A DNA stretch of 64,000 bases from AV40 sp963817335 (lineage in GTDB: Bacteria; Verrucomicrobiota; Verrucomicrobiia; Chthoniobacterales; UBA10450), in assembly GCA_963817335.1 (NCBI GenBank), contig CAWFNX010000005.1, positions 248,001 to 312,000 on the forward strand, given 5' to 3'. The notes below the pieces were generated by a model. The model worked only from the letters and a program-made list of their open reading frames with translations, did no database searches and was not told where the DNA came from. The position numbers were made by a program, and so were the translations under genes. This document shows positions 7,293-14,835 of this stretch, piece after piece. Numbering within the stretch: position 1 is the stretch's first letter; each line of letters opens with the position of its first letter.

Positions 7293-7967
7293 TTAGCCGC
7301 CACCTACGGTGGTCGGGGCAGTGCTAGTTTGTTTGAAGCCCCCAACCTTAAGCAACATCGCGCAATTTATAACCGGCGACAAATCAGGGAATACTTCTCC
7401 TTGGCTAATTTCGATCGTGGCGGAACCGACCAATCGCACGGACGACGCACCGAGACTCGTTTGCGACGAAACATTTTTGATGTGCGTATCGAGACTGCCG
7501 TTTGCCGTTGCCGTCACGTCCTCCGAGAAACCCGACGGCGTACACGCCGGAGCCGGAGTTGGATTTGGACACGGGGTTGGCGGAAAAGTTACGGTGAAGT
7601 TGAAAGTCGAGCTCAAAACGGCCTTGAGCGTTGCTTTGCTCGGATCTTTGCCAGGGTCAGCGGTACCCTGGATCGTCCCGCTAAATACGCGGCCTAGTGA
7701 AAACATAACGAAAGTTCCAGTCGCAAGACCGGAGTCGGCGACGCCAACCGAAAACACTCCGAGCGAATTCAATGAGCATCCCGGTGGACTGTCCGGGCAG
7801 GTAGATGGATCTCCGGGACAAGTTGATGGCGTGTTCTTTGGTTTCATCACGCCGGCGTAGACCCCGACGACATTTGTTCCTCCTGGATAAGGCGGTCCGC
7901 CGCTGATTGCGAAGGCTTGCGCGATTGTGAATACGAGACACATCAGCGCGCCGAGGAGAGCTTTCAC
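7293..7967 (-). CDS. secreted protein of unknown function
   Basis: A 224-residue protein with a signal peptide (residues 1-20, ending IAQAFA). The mature part has a Pro/Cys-rich segment (STCPGDPSTCPDSPPGC), a beta-rich core (LATGTFVMFSLGRVFSGTIQG) and a second Cys/Pro run (PCPNPTPAPACTPSG). No catalytic motif is seen. The composition suggests an extracellular beta-sheet protein with disulphides. It lies upstream of the prepilin-like gene on the same strand with 14 bases between, so the two may be co-expressed. Confidence 0.6.
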   Translation of the reverse strand: MKALLGALMCLVFTIAQAFAISGGPPYPGGTNVVGVYAGVMKPKNTPSTCPGDPSTCPDSPPGCSLNSLGVFSVGVADSGLATGTFVMFSLGRVFSGTIQGTADPGKDPSKATLKAVLSSTFNFTVTFPPTPCPNPTPAPACTPSGFSEDVTATANGSLDTHIKNVSSQTSLGASSVRLVGSATIEISQGEVFPDLSPVINCAMLLKVGGFKQTSTAPTTVGGG

Positions 7968-8091
7968 TGCGTCGAATCTACGAACCGATGATTCGCCGCG
8001 TCAATTCTAAAACTGGAATGCTTAGACAGGATTAACAGGATTCAATCGATTTGGGTCTCGTAGAAATCGGGCTAATCCTGTCGATTCTACG

Positions 8092-8817
8092 CTAGTTGCC
8101 CGGCATCTTTTCCGGCATCGTCACCCATTTGCCGCCCTGCGAGGTCAGGATCGGCAGTTCTTCCATCATGAACTGGGTTTTGCCAAGCGCGCCGATCATC
8201 TTGATGCCGGTGGCGTGATAGAACCAGGCGCTCATCTCTTCGCCGGTGTGGCAACCCCAGCTTTGGACGTAGGCGTTCTTCGCGAAAATGTTGCCGTGGA
8301 TCTCCTTCAGCTGCGATTCGTGGAGGAACGATTTCGACGCGCTGTCCACGTTGCTGCTGTAATCGAACATGAAACAGGCGCGGTTCGAGTGCCCGAAATA
8401 TTCGAACCCGGCGACCTTGAGATGCTTTCGATCCTGTCCGTTGTTCAGGTAATTGATGACGTCGTCGCCGTTTTTAATCCAAACGAGCTTGAGATTGAAT
8501 TTGTCGCGAATTGTTCCGATGAGACCGATTAGGTCCTGCTTTTCCTGGGCCATGCGATCGAGGTAACCCTGCTTGTAAACGAGCCAGGTAATCGGCGCGT
8601 CCGGACCGAGGCCCTCGCGCAATTGTTCGGTCCGCAGACGTGCGGCCCGGACGAAGTTGGCCCACCAGTGGTCGTGCGGCTGGGCTTTGTATTGTTCCCA
8701 CTCCTTGAGTGACGGGCCCCCTACGAGAAGGACCCATTCGCCTTTCGGGATGTTGTCGCCACCCTTAGCGGCGACCGCGAGGACCGAAAATACGCAGATC
8801 AGGAGCAGACGTTTCAT
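8092..8817 (-). CDS. secreted protein with a caspase-like His/Cys pair
   Basis: A 241-residue protein started at ATG 8817, giving a signal peptide (KRLLLICVFSVLAVAAKGG); a longer frame to 8886 would bury the signal. A strand-turn WVLLVGGPSLKEWEQY opens the mature domain. Later FEYFGHSNRACF and YVQSWGCHTGEEMSAWF supply a His and a Cys in the spacing and setting (strand followed by GH, then strand followed by xC) seen in clan CD peptidases such as C11, C14 and C25. An enzyme of that fold is a reasonable inference, but it is not proven. No regulatory partner is evident. Confidence 0.6.
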   Translation of the reverse strand: MKRLLLICVFSVLAVAAKGGDNIPKGEWVLLVGGPSLKEWEQYKAQPHDHWWANFVRAARLRTEQLREGLGPDAPITWLVYKQGYLDRMAQEKQDLIGLIGTIRDKFNLKLVWIKNGDDVINYLNNGQDRKHLKVAGFEYFGHSNRACFMFDYSSNVDSASKSFLHESQLKEIHGNIFAKNAYVQSWGCHTGEEMSAWFYHATGIKMIGALGKTQFMMEELPILTSQGGKWVTMPEKMPGN

Positions 8818-8921
8818 GCGAATTCGAGGGAAGCAGTATTTATGCAGAAAACGAAAACCTGCAAATTTGGCCGATGATATTAACACCGTGCTTCAGCGCG
8901 GTGGCGGCTTCGCACACGTAA

Positions 8922-8941
8922 AAAAACCGTTTGAACGGTTT
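8922..8941. repeat. short palindrome
   Basis: AAAACCGTTTGAACGGTTTT is a perfect 20-base palindrome with an internal loop, between the secreted-protein gene and lysA. It could act as a bidirectional terminator. A second small hairpin, CCGGGCTAAAGCCCGG, follows at 8962-8978. Confidence 0.4.
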
Positions 8942-8999
8942 TCCTGTTTACGCATAAATCGCCGGGCTAAAGCCCGGGAACCAAGGCGACAGAGCGGTT

Positions 9000-9056
9000 G
9001 TAGGGCGTCTGTGCCAGACGCCTTGTAGGCAATGGCGTTTCATAGAAACGCCCTAC
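9000..9056. repeat. GTAG...CTAC palindromic pair (REPIN-like) at the lysA stop
   Basis: GTAG 9000-9003 and CTAC 9053-9056 bracket two hairpins: GGCGTCTGTGCCAGACGCC (9004-9022) and GGCGTTTCATAGAAACGCC (9034-9052). On the minus strand the CTAC end reads GTAG, and its TAG is the stop codon of lysA in the repaired frame. Confidence 0.8.
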
Positions 9057-10406
9057 AATTCATCCGCGACCAAATCCTTCCAGGTTTGGCGTTTGCGAAT
9101 CAGCTTCACCTCGTCGCCTCGAACCAGCGCTTCGGCTGGCAGCGGCCGCGAATTGTAATTGGACGCCATGGTAAAGCCGTAGGCGCCCGCGCTCATGACG
9201 GCGAGGAGATCGCCTTGCGCTCACCTCCGGCATTTCGCGATCGAGCGCGAAGAAATCGCCGGATTCGCAAACCGGCCCGACGATGTCGACTTTCTCCGTC
9301 TTACTCTTACTCGTCGGGAAGCTGGCAGCTTCCCCTACAGAAGGCGGCGCCTTGACCGGAACGATGTCGTGATACGCCTGATACAAAGCAGGGCGGACGA
9401 GGTCGTTCATTCCGGCATCCACGATCACAAAAGTTTTCTGGCCGGCGGCCTTTTCGCCACGGCGAATCCGTCCAGCGGCGGACTTAATATAGAGGACACG
9501 AGTGAGGAGGACGCCGGCATTGCCGACCAGGAACCGGCCGGGCTCTAGAAGAACGCGGAGACCAAGATCGCGTAGCGCGGGCAGGATCGCATCTGCGTAA
9601 TCGCGCACCCTGAAGGCGGAGGGTTCGCCGCCGTGATCGTGCCACCATTTCCCGGAACCGCTTTCCAGCGCGCGCCGGTAAATGATTCCCATTCCGCCGC
9701 CGATGCTAAAAAACTTAATGGCATATTTTGATTTCAGATCGCGAGCAAATGGCGCGACCTTGTTGATCGCCGCGGCGAACGGCCCGGCTTCGGTGATCTG
9801 CGAACCGATGTGCATCTGCACTCCGACAATTTCAATATTGGGCAGTTTGGCGGCGCGCTCATAAACCGCAGCGGCATCATTGAGGGCGATCCCGAATTTG
9901 TTCTCGTGCGAGCCGGTCGAAATGTATTTGTGAGTGTGGGGATCGACATCGGGATTGACCCGCAATGCGATCGGCGCCCGGGTATTTTTCGCGGCGGCGA
10001 TTTTGTCGATCAATTCCAGCTCGGCTTCGCTTTCGACGTTGAAACTGTAAACACGCTGGTCGAGCGCGTATTCAATTTCATCGCAGGTTTTTCCAACTCC
10101 GGCAAAAGTGCACTTTTGCGGATTAGCGCCGGCATTGATCGCGCGAAACAATTCGCCGCCGGAGACGATGTCGAATCCTGCGCCGGCGTCGGCCAGCAGT
10201 TTCAAAATCGCGCGGTTCGAGTTCGCTTTGACCGCGTAACAAATCAGGTGATCGAGCGAGGCAATCGCGGCGTCCAGCCGGGTAAAGTGATCGAGAATGG
10301 TGTTAGCGCTGTAGACATAGAGCGGCGTGCCGAATTCAGTCGCGGCCCGCGATAGATCGACATCTTCGCAATAAAGTTTGCCGTCGCGGTAGCGGAAGGA
10401 ATGCAC
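9053..10406 (-). CDS. lysA: diaminopimelate decarboxylase, with a frameshift near the C-terminus
   Basis: PLP-dependent enzyme converting meso-diaminopimelate to lysine. Visible are the PLP-lysine region LICYAVKANSNRAILKLLAD, the glycine loop KFFSIGGGMGI, LLEPGRFLVGNAG and VGPVCESGDFFALDREMPEV. GTG 10406 (HSFRYRDGKLYCEDVDL) is chosen because upstream codons come from a repeat. At about 9211-9221 one extra base breaks the frame; in the next frame the expected end follows (GDLLAVMSAGAYGF, then MASNYNSRPLPAEAL, then RQTWKDLVADEL) to TAG 9053. A 23-base palindromic repeat is inserted in frame at 9316-9338. Lysine synthesis is normally essential, so the frameshift may be a sequencing error. Confidence 0.85.
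9316..9338. repeat. single GTAG palindromic repeat inside lysA, in frame
   Basis: GGGAAGCTGGCAGCTTCCCCTAC, which on the lysA strand begins GTAG and forms a hairpin. It encodes about eight residues (VGEAASFP) between KAPPS and the conserved EKVDIVGPVCESG. The neighbouring SKSKT codons may also be an expansion. Confidence 0.75.
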
Positions 10407-10414
10407 AAGATTCT

Positions 10415-10477
10415 GTAGAGGCAGCCGTGCCGGCTGCAAATGATTTCAACGAATGCAGGCGACACGCCTGCCGCTAC
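10415..10477. repeat. GTAG...CTAC palindromic pair (REPIN-like)
   Basis: GTAG 10415-10418 and CTAC 10474-10477 bracket the hairpins GCAGCCGTGCCGGCTGC and GCAGGCGACACGCCTGC. The element lies directly upstream of the lysA start and so separates the gene from any upstream promoter. Confidence 0.78.
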
Positions 10478-10526
10478 GGTTAAAACAAGCTTGTCATTCC
10501 GAGTGGAGATCGTTCTTTTCGGTCAG

Positions 10527-10638
10527 GTAGCGGCGGTTACGCTCCCGCTAGTTCATCGAGAATGTGCCCGCTTATGGATTGCCGCATATGGCATGATTCA
10601 CCGAACCGCCAATGGCGATTGAGGTCAATCGCCGCTAC
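10527..10638. repeat. two incomplete GTAG-type elements
   Basis: GTAG 10527-10530 opens a weak hairpin (GCGGCGGTTACGCTCCCGC). At 10597-10638 TTCACCGAACCGCC and GGCGATTGAGGTCAATCGCC, followed by CTAC, form the second half of the element found complete at 27983-28034. The first hairpin of that copy is damaged (CCGAACC instead of CCGAACGG). No coding potential is seen in 10478-10647. Confidence 0.65.
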
Positions 10639-10647
10639 CTAATTAGG

Positions 10648-11424
10648 ATGGCTGCGCGTTGCATCATTTCTTTATGGTTGTTCGTCGGGTGTTGTCTCGT
10701 TGCATTATCCGAAACGCTGCCTCTGCCCGAACTGCGCGACCTCGACCTCACCGGATGGGATTGCCTGACTCAAGTTGCCGGCGTGGCGCGAACTCAGGAC
10801 GGCAATGAGCGCAACATTCAGAAAAATCGCGGCCCAACTGAAATCCCCGGCAAAATTTCATCATTTGATTTTGCAACCTTCCTGGCCCGCATGGCGGAGT
10901 ACGATCGTCAGATCGAGCGCAAACACCGGCGCGATTTGAGTCCGGAGCAAAAGGAAAAGGTCGCTTCGCTGGAGAAACAGATCGTTTCGGTCACTGGCTG
11001 GCTGGTTCTCGCTTATCAAGGCGTGCCGGAAACGACAAATTGCCGGAGCAAAGATTTTCTCGATTGGCATCTGGAATTGTCACCCGAGGCAACCAATCAC
11101 GCCGCGCAAACGGGCGATCCGACGCCGATCATTTGTGAAATAACGCCGCGAACGCAGGCGCTGATTTATCGCAGTGGCGTGCGGATCCAGAAACTGGCGG
11201 CGTTTGAACGTTTGCCGGACAACAGTTTTGTCGCGACCGGAAGCAAAGCCCACAAAATCCGGGTAACCGGGCCACTCTTGTGGGACGACGAACACAACAA
11301 GGCGGATAGCGACATCGGTGGCTACATCGAATGGTTCAGCGCGGAGGGTTATCATCATCCGTGGCGGGCCACGGCGTGGGAGATACATCCGATTTTGAAA
11401 ATCGAAGACTTGGGAACGGAATAG
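10648..11424 (+). CDS. secreted protein of unknown function
   Basis: A 258-residue protein when started at ATG 10648, which gives a clean signal peptide (CIISLWLFVGCCLVALSE); the frame also opens at 10612, but those codons lie in a repeat. The mature part begins ETLPLPELRDLDLTGWDCL and contains a helical segment (MAEYDRQIERKHRRDLSPEQ) and then VTGWLVLAYQGVPETTNCRS. The C-terminus has WEIHPILKIEDL, a beta-strand ending that recalls nucleic-acid-binding OB-type domains. No family is claimed. Confidence 0.6.
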   Translation: MAARCIISLWLFVGCCLVALSETLPLPELRDLDLTGWDCLTQVAGVARTQDGNERNIQKNRGPTEIPGKISSFDFATFLARMAEYDRQIERKHRRDLSPEQKEKVASLEKQIVSVTGWLVLAYQGVPETTNCRSKDFLDWHLELSPEATNHAAQTGDPTPIICEITPRTQALIYRSGVRIQKLAAFERLPDNSFVATGSKAHKIRVTGPLLWDDEHNKADSDIGGYIEWFSAEGYHHPWRATAWEIHPILKIEDLGTE

Positions 11425-11429
11425 GTAGT

Positions 11430-11545
11430 AAAAACCAAATCCCAAACTCCAAACCCCAGGGAAGCTCCAAGCTCTAAAATCGGCGTGCCCGTATTTTGGT
11501 CTCCAGTATTTTTTTGACGTTTGGTGATTGGGAATTGCCATGCTG
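11430..11545. repeat. second copy of the degenerate CCCAAAT/CTCCAA repeat
   Basis: Units such as CCAAATCCCAAACTCCAA and GGGAAGCTCCAAGCTC on the left, and GTTTGGTGATTGGGAA on the right, repeat the composition of 4828-4985. The rest of the 320-base gap 11425-11745 holds a small hairpin (GACCGATAATTTCGGTC near 11598) and no convincing open frame. Confidence 0.6.
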
Positions 11546-11745
11546 TCCGGCACAGGACGGACTTCCCGCGACAACCGTTTGATTGCAAACTTGACCGATA
11601 ATTTCGGTCGAGTTTCAAGTGATCAACAGGCAGATGGCAAAGTCGCGCCCCGGGGCTTGATGCCGCGCCGCCGGCCTTAGTGTTTTAGCTGCGCCCAAAC
11701 TGGACAGGGGTTGATGAATGGCTTACGAGTCCGACCAAGACTCAA

Positions 11746-12063
11746 ATGGACGCGACCAGCATTTATTTCCTAATCTTCGGCGCGCTGACAATCGTTGGCG
11801 GCGTTATCGGCTATGTAAAAGCCGGGAGCTTGCCCTCGATCATTGCCGGCGCCATTACCGGCGTATTACTACTGGTGGCCGGTTGGATTTTGCCGACGAA
11901 CCGGACCGCCGGGCTTGCGATGGCCTTGATCGTTTCCCTTTTGCTCGCGGTGCAATTCGTTCCGAAACTCATCCGCACCGGGAAAATGATGCCGGCCGGC
12001 CTGATGTCGATTCTGAGTGTGATCGGGCTTGTGGTGGCAATCGTCGCCTGGTTGAAGAAGTAA
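11746..12063 (+). CDS. TMEM14/UPF0136-family membrane protein
   Basis: A 105-residue protein made of four hydrophobic helices separated by Gly-rich turns: FLIFGALTIVGGVIGYVKAG, then SLPSIIAGAITGVLLLVAGW, AGLAMALIVSLLLAVQFV and PAGLMSILSVIGLVVAIVAW. The GYVKAGS.PS..AG motif is the TMEM14 signature. It is an inner-membrane protein; bacterial members have no settled function. It ends three bases before the start of the GH75-like gene, so the two are probably translated from one message. The longer overlapping frame at 11718 is rejected. Confidence 0.8.
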   Translation: MDATSIYFLIFGALTIVGGVIGYVKAGSLPSIIAGAITGVLLLVAGWILPTNRTAGLAMALIVSLLLAVQFVPKLIRTGKMMPAGLMSILSVIGLVVAIVAWLKK

Positions 12064-12066
12064 TCG

Positions 12067-13410
12067 GTGGCAAAACTTCCACTACGCGCATTGCGAGGCT
12101 TGGTGCTCCTGGTTGCGGCGGTTCTGGTCGCCCTGATTTTGTATCGATGGATTTCGCAGGAACGCCTGCAGTATTTCGCGCCGCGCGAAGAATTAGCCAC
12201 GCCGACCCCGGAACCGTCACCGACGAGACCGCCGCCGATTGGTGGTAAGCTCGATACCGGGCGCTTGTTCAGCGGCATTACCCTGCATTCCAGCGTCGAA
12301 CCTACTCCAGGCGCAGACGCGACGACGGAACGGGCCGATCCGGAAAGTTACGTTCTCGAATTGAAGTTAAAGCCGCGGATCCCAACACCGAATCGAACGA
12401 TTGAGGAGCTAGCCAAAGTGAACCCAAAGATTCCGGAACTTTTGCCGGCGCTCACCATGATGCTTCCAGCCGAGCCGGTGTCACCGTTGTTCGCCCAGCT
12501 TTACGAAACCAAGATCAGGATGCTGCGCGAGAATTTGAATCGCCTCGACGTTCTGCTTTCGCGCCACAACTTTTTCGATTGTCAGACGATTTTGCAGTTG
12601 CAGCATCCGCAAACGCATCGCAAAGCGCTCCTCCTTCAGGCCGACATGGACGTCGACTGTGATGGTTCCGACAGCGATCGAATGCCGGCGGGAGCAGGCG
12701 CGCCAACCAACTTCAAGCCATTCACGAGTTACAAATGGGCAAAGAAAACGTCGCAGCCGAATCCGTATCTCGCCGCTACGCAGGAAAAATTACAACGCTT
12801 GGAAGACGAATTCGCGGCGAAAACTACAAGCGCTGATCGGAAACGCGATTTGCGAAACGCGATCACACAACTGCGCGCCGAAGTGGTTACGATGCAGAAA
12901 TACAGTTTTCTAATCGGCACGACCGATCCCTACATCGTGATCCCGGGCGCGTTTGCGCATGAAAAGGACGGAGCGAAAACCGGCGATTACGCGCTCGTCA
13001 TTTTCGGTGACGGGATTTATCCGGCGATCGTGGGAGACATCGGTCCGAACGATAAAGTGGGTGAGGCTTCGTTCCGGATCGCGAAAGAGATCAATCCCCA
13101 GTCAACTCCCTACAATCGGCCGGTGAGCGAACTGAAAGCCACCTACTTAATTTTTCCGGGAACAGCCGATACACCGTTTGGTCCGCCTGATTTAGAAAAG
13201 CTTCAGGCGCGTTGCCAGAAATTCGTCGACGAGATCGGCGGCTCGAGCGTGCCGCTGCATCACTGGGAGAATATTATTCCTCCTCCGCCAAGTCCGACCC
13301 CGACACCGTCGCCGAGTCCGTCCGCTTCGCCCGGTGCTTCCCCTTCCCCGACCCCGTCGGTTTCGGCGACATTTGCATTTCCGTTGGCGAGTCCGACCCC
13401 GGGCGGATGA
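12067..13410 (+). CDS. membrane-anchored GH75-like chitosanase domain protein
   Basis: A 447-residue protein. There is an N-terminal anchor (residues 7-26, LRGLVLLVAAVLVALILYRW), a Pro/Thr-rich linker, then a domain carrying ADMDVDCDGSDSDRM (about residues 196-210), FIVP-like YIVIPGAFAHEKDG, and DIGPNDKVGEASFRIAKEI. These are the acidic motif and the VGEAS strand of the GH75 fungal/bacterial chitosanase fold, where Asp and Glu act in catalysis. A helical insert (ATQEKLQRLEDEFAAK) and a long PSPTPSPSP tail are added. It may cleave chitosan or a related amino sugar outside the membrane. GTG 12067 is used as start. The family call rests on motifs only. Confidence 0.62.
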   Translation: MAKLPLRALRGLVLLVAAVLVALILYRWISQERLQYFAPREELATPTPEPSPTRPPPIGGKLDTGRLFSGITLHSSVEPTPGADATTERADPESYVLELKLKPRIPTPNRTIEELAKVNPKIPELLPALTMMLPAEPVSPLFAQLYETKIRMLRENLNRLDVLLSRHNFFDCQTILQLQHPQTHRKALLLQADMDVDCDGSDSDRMPAGAGAPTNFKPFTSYKWAKKTSQPNPYLAATQEKLQRLEDEFAAKTTSADRKRDLRNAITQLRAEVVTMQKYSFLIGTTDPYIVIPGAFAHEKDGAKTGDYALVIFGDGIYPAIVGDIGPNDKVGEASFRIAKEINPQSTPYNRPVSELKATYLIFPGTADTPFGPPDLEKLQARCQKFVDEIGGSSVPLHHWENIIPPPPSPTPTPSPSPSASPGASPSPTPSVSATFAFPLASPTPGG

Positions 13411-13418
13411 GCGAGGGC

Positions 13419-13430
13419 TGGCTGCCCCGC
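13419..13430. repeat. 12-base copy of the tRNA-Gln 3' end (att-like)
   Basis: TGGCTGCCCCGC is identical to 13700-13711, which is the 3' CCA end and acceptor stem of the tRNA-Gln gene. The two copies are direct repeats flanking about 270 bases with a nuclease remnant. Confidence 0.45.
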
Positions 13431-13458
13431 CGCGTAAAAGGCTTTCGCCTCACGCGGC
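13429..13458. repeat. CGTGAG...TTTTACG hairpin, inverted copy 1
   Basis: GCCGCGTAAAAGGCTTTCGC-CTCACGCGGC is a 30-base palindrome. Its reverse complement shares CGTGAG, GCGAA.GCC and TTTTACG with the hairpin at 13671-13703, so the two flank the GIY-YIG remnant in opposite orientation. Confidence 0.6.
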
Positions 13459-13480
13459 TAAGAAATGCTAGTTAACCGGG

Positions 13481-13679
13481 GTGTTTTACGTTTACCTGCT
13501 CCACTCTGTTACCGACGAAAAATCGCGGGCCATGGATGCTGATCTATTACGAAGCGTATATGGACTCGACTGATGCGAAAGGCCGTGAGCGATATCTAAA
13601 AAGTGGTGCTGGACGCAGGTTCCTCACGCATCAACTCAAACATTATCTTGCACGAGACTCAGAAGGCGTAGCCACGTGA
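13481..13679 (+). pseudogene. remnant of a GIY-YIG endonuclease-like protein
   Basis: From GTG 13481 one frame reads VFYVYLLHSVTDEKS, the normal start of small GIY-YIG (UPF0213-like) proteins. A second frame from 13536 reads MLIYYEAYMDSTDAKGRERY and continues LKSGAGRRFLTHQLKHYLAR, the normal C-terminal half, to TGA 13679. The central part with the YIG, the catalytic Arg and the following helix is missing (roughly 35-40 residues) and the frame is shifted by one. The gene is clearly broken. Its last codons lie in the hairpin element at 13671. It is flanked by att-like repeats. Confidence 0.75.
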
Positions 13680-13703
13680 GCGGCGAAGCCGCTTTTACGT
13701 GGC
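13668..13703. repeat. GTAG-headed hairpin, inverted copy 2, abutting tRNA-Gln
   Basis: GTAG followed by GCCACGTGAGCGGCGAAGCC and GCTTTTACGTGGC forms a strong hairpin that ends in the encoded CCA of the tRNA gene, so the element could influence tRNA 3' end formation. Confidence 0.6.
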
Positions 13704-13773
13704 TGCCCCGCATGGACTCGAACCATGAATAACGCCTCCAAAGGGCGCTGTGTTACCATTACACCACAGGGCA
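13700..13773 (-). tRNA. tRNA-Gln (anticodon TTG)
   Basis: On the minus strand the acceptor arm TGCCCTG pairs with CGGGGCA, followed by discriminator G and an encoded CCA (13700-13702). The anticodon stem GCGCC/GGCGT has the loop CTTTGGA, giving anticodon TTG. The T arm carries GGTTCGAGTCC, and the D arm GGTGTAATGGTAAC. Without CCA the gene is 71 bases, 13703-13773. Confidence 0.93.
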
Positions 13774-13860
13774 AATGAACCACCTAGCTTGTCCGTTTTG
13801 GGTTAAAGCGCAACGGTTCGAACTGAGAATCGTTCGAAAACCTTCCGGGCGATTTGCCGC

Positions 13861-14835
13861 TTAATGAACTTTCTCCGGGCGCGCTAACGACGGCATCGGA
13901 GCGAGGATCGGTTGAAGCGACGAAAATCCGATCATGGGGATTACGCCAATGTCCGCCGCGGTAAGCGAAATGATTTCGTGCTCGGATGCGGCGTCGATGA
14001 CAAGCGGCGACCCGAATGCCATTGGCCGGGCGATTTCGACCATCTCGTCGAGCTGTCGATCGTTGTGGGACGGATCGTGATGAAAAAACAGGAGTCGTCG
14101 GGCACCGGCTTCAATTGCGAGATCAACGCTGTCGGGCAAACATCCATGGCCCCATCCCGCTCGTTTGGCGTATTCCTGCGCGGTGTATTGGGTATCGAGA
14201 ATCAACAAATCGACGCCGCGAAGAAATTCTATCAATTCGGGTTGGGCTGAGTCTGCGCTCCCATTGCTTTGGCCGGCGTTGTTTCGATAAGGTTCGTGAT
14301 CCGGCAAATAGGCAACGTGTCCGGCGGCACTTTCGATTCGGAAACCGGTGCAACCGCCTGGATGGTTTAGCCGGGTTGTTCGAACCAGCAGGCTGCCGAG
14401 CTTGGTGGTTTCCCGAGATAATTCTCTGACCGGCTGAAGAGCGCGCATCTGTTGCAATCGAACCGGAAAGTGCTCCGGAGCCATTTGGGCTTCGAGCGCG
14501 CGTTGGAGTTGTTCGCCCCGACCGCATTCTGCGAAGATGTTGATTCGATTGTCAGGCGAATAACCCGGAGCAAAAAAAGGCAACCCTTGAATGTGGTCCC
14601 AGTGGCTGTGCGAGAGAAGCAGAGTCGCCTCAATGGGATTTTCCTGCGCGCTTTGAACCAGTTCATCCCCGAGAACACGGATTCCGCTTCCGGCGTCGAG
14701 GATCAATAATTGATCGGCATACCGAATTTCCACGCACGAGGTGTTCCCGCCGTAACGCATGTTTTCCGGAGCGGGAGCCGGTATCGACCCGCGAACGCCG
14801 CGGAACTGGACGGTGATCGTGTCGGCTTCGTTCAT
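13861..14835 (-). CDS. metallo-beta-lactamase-fold hydrolase (PhnP/cyclic-phosphodiesterase type)
   Basis: A 324-residue soluble protein. FRGVRGSIPAPAPENMRYGG and NTSCVEI near the N-terminus match the group of MBL-fold proteins related to phosphodiesterases (COG1235-type). The metal site is LLLSHSHWDHIQGLPFF (HxHxDH at about residues 75-80), with RLNHPGGCTGFRIE, YLPDHEPY and LLFFHHDPSH giving the later His and Asp ligands. The set of ligands is complete. Its start codon overlaps the stop of the upstream kinase gene by four bases, so the two are co-translated. A cyclic phosphodiester substrate is inferred from family and context. Confidence 0.8.
   Translation of the reverse strand: MNEADTITVQFRGVRGSIPAPAPENMRYGGNTSCVEIRYADQLLILDAGSGIRVLGDELVQSAQENPIEATLLLSHSHWDHIQGLPFFAPGYSPDNRINIFAECGRGEQLQRALEAQMAPEHFPVRLQQMRALQPVRELSRETTKLGSLLVRTTRLNHPGGCTGFRIESAAGHVAYLPDHEPYRNNAGQSNGSADSAQPELIEFLRGVDLLILDTQYTAQEYAKRAGWGHGCLPDSVDLAIEAGARRLLFFHHDPSHNDRQLDEMVEIARPMAFGSPLVIDAASEHEIISLTAADIGVIPMIGFSSLQPILAPMPSLARPEKVH

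Noticed and set aside
11718..12248. A 176-residue plus-strand frame overlapping the TMEM14 and GH75-like genes
   Set aside because: The two real genes in the other frames have recognisable motifs; this one is Arg/Asp-rich noise.
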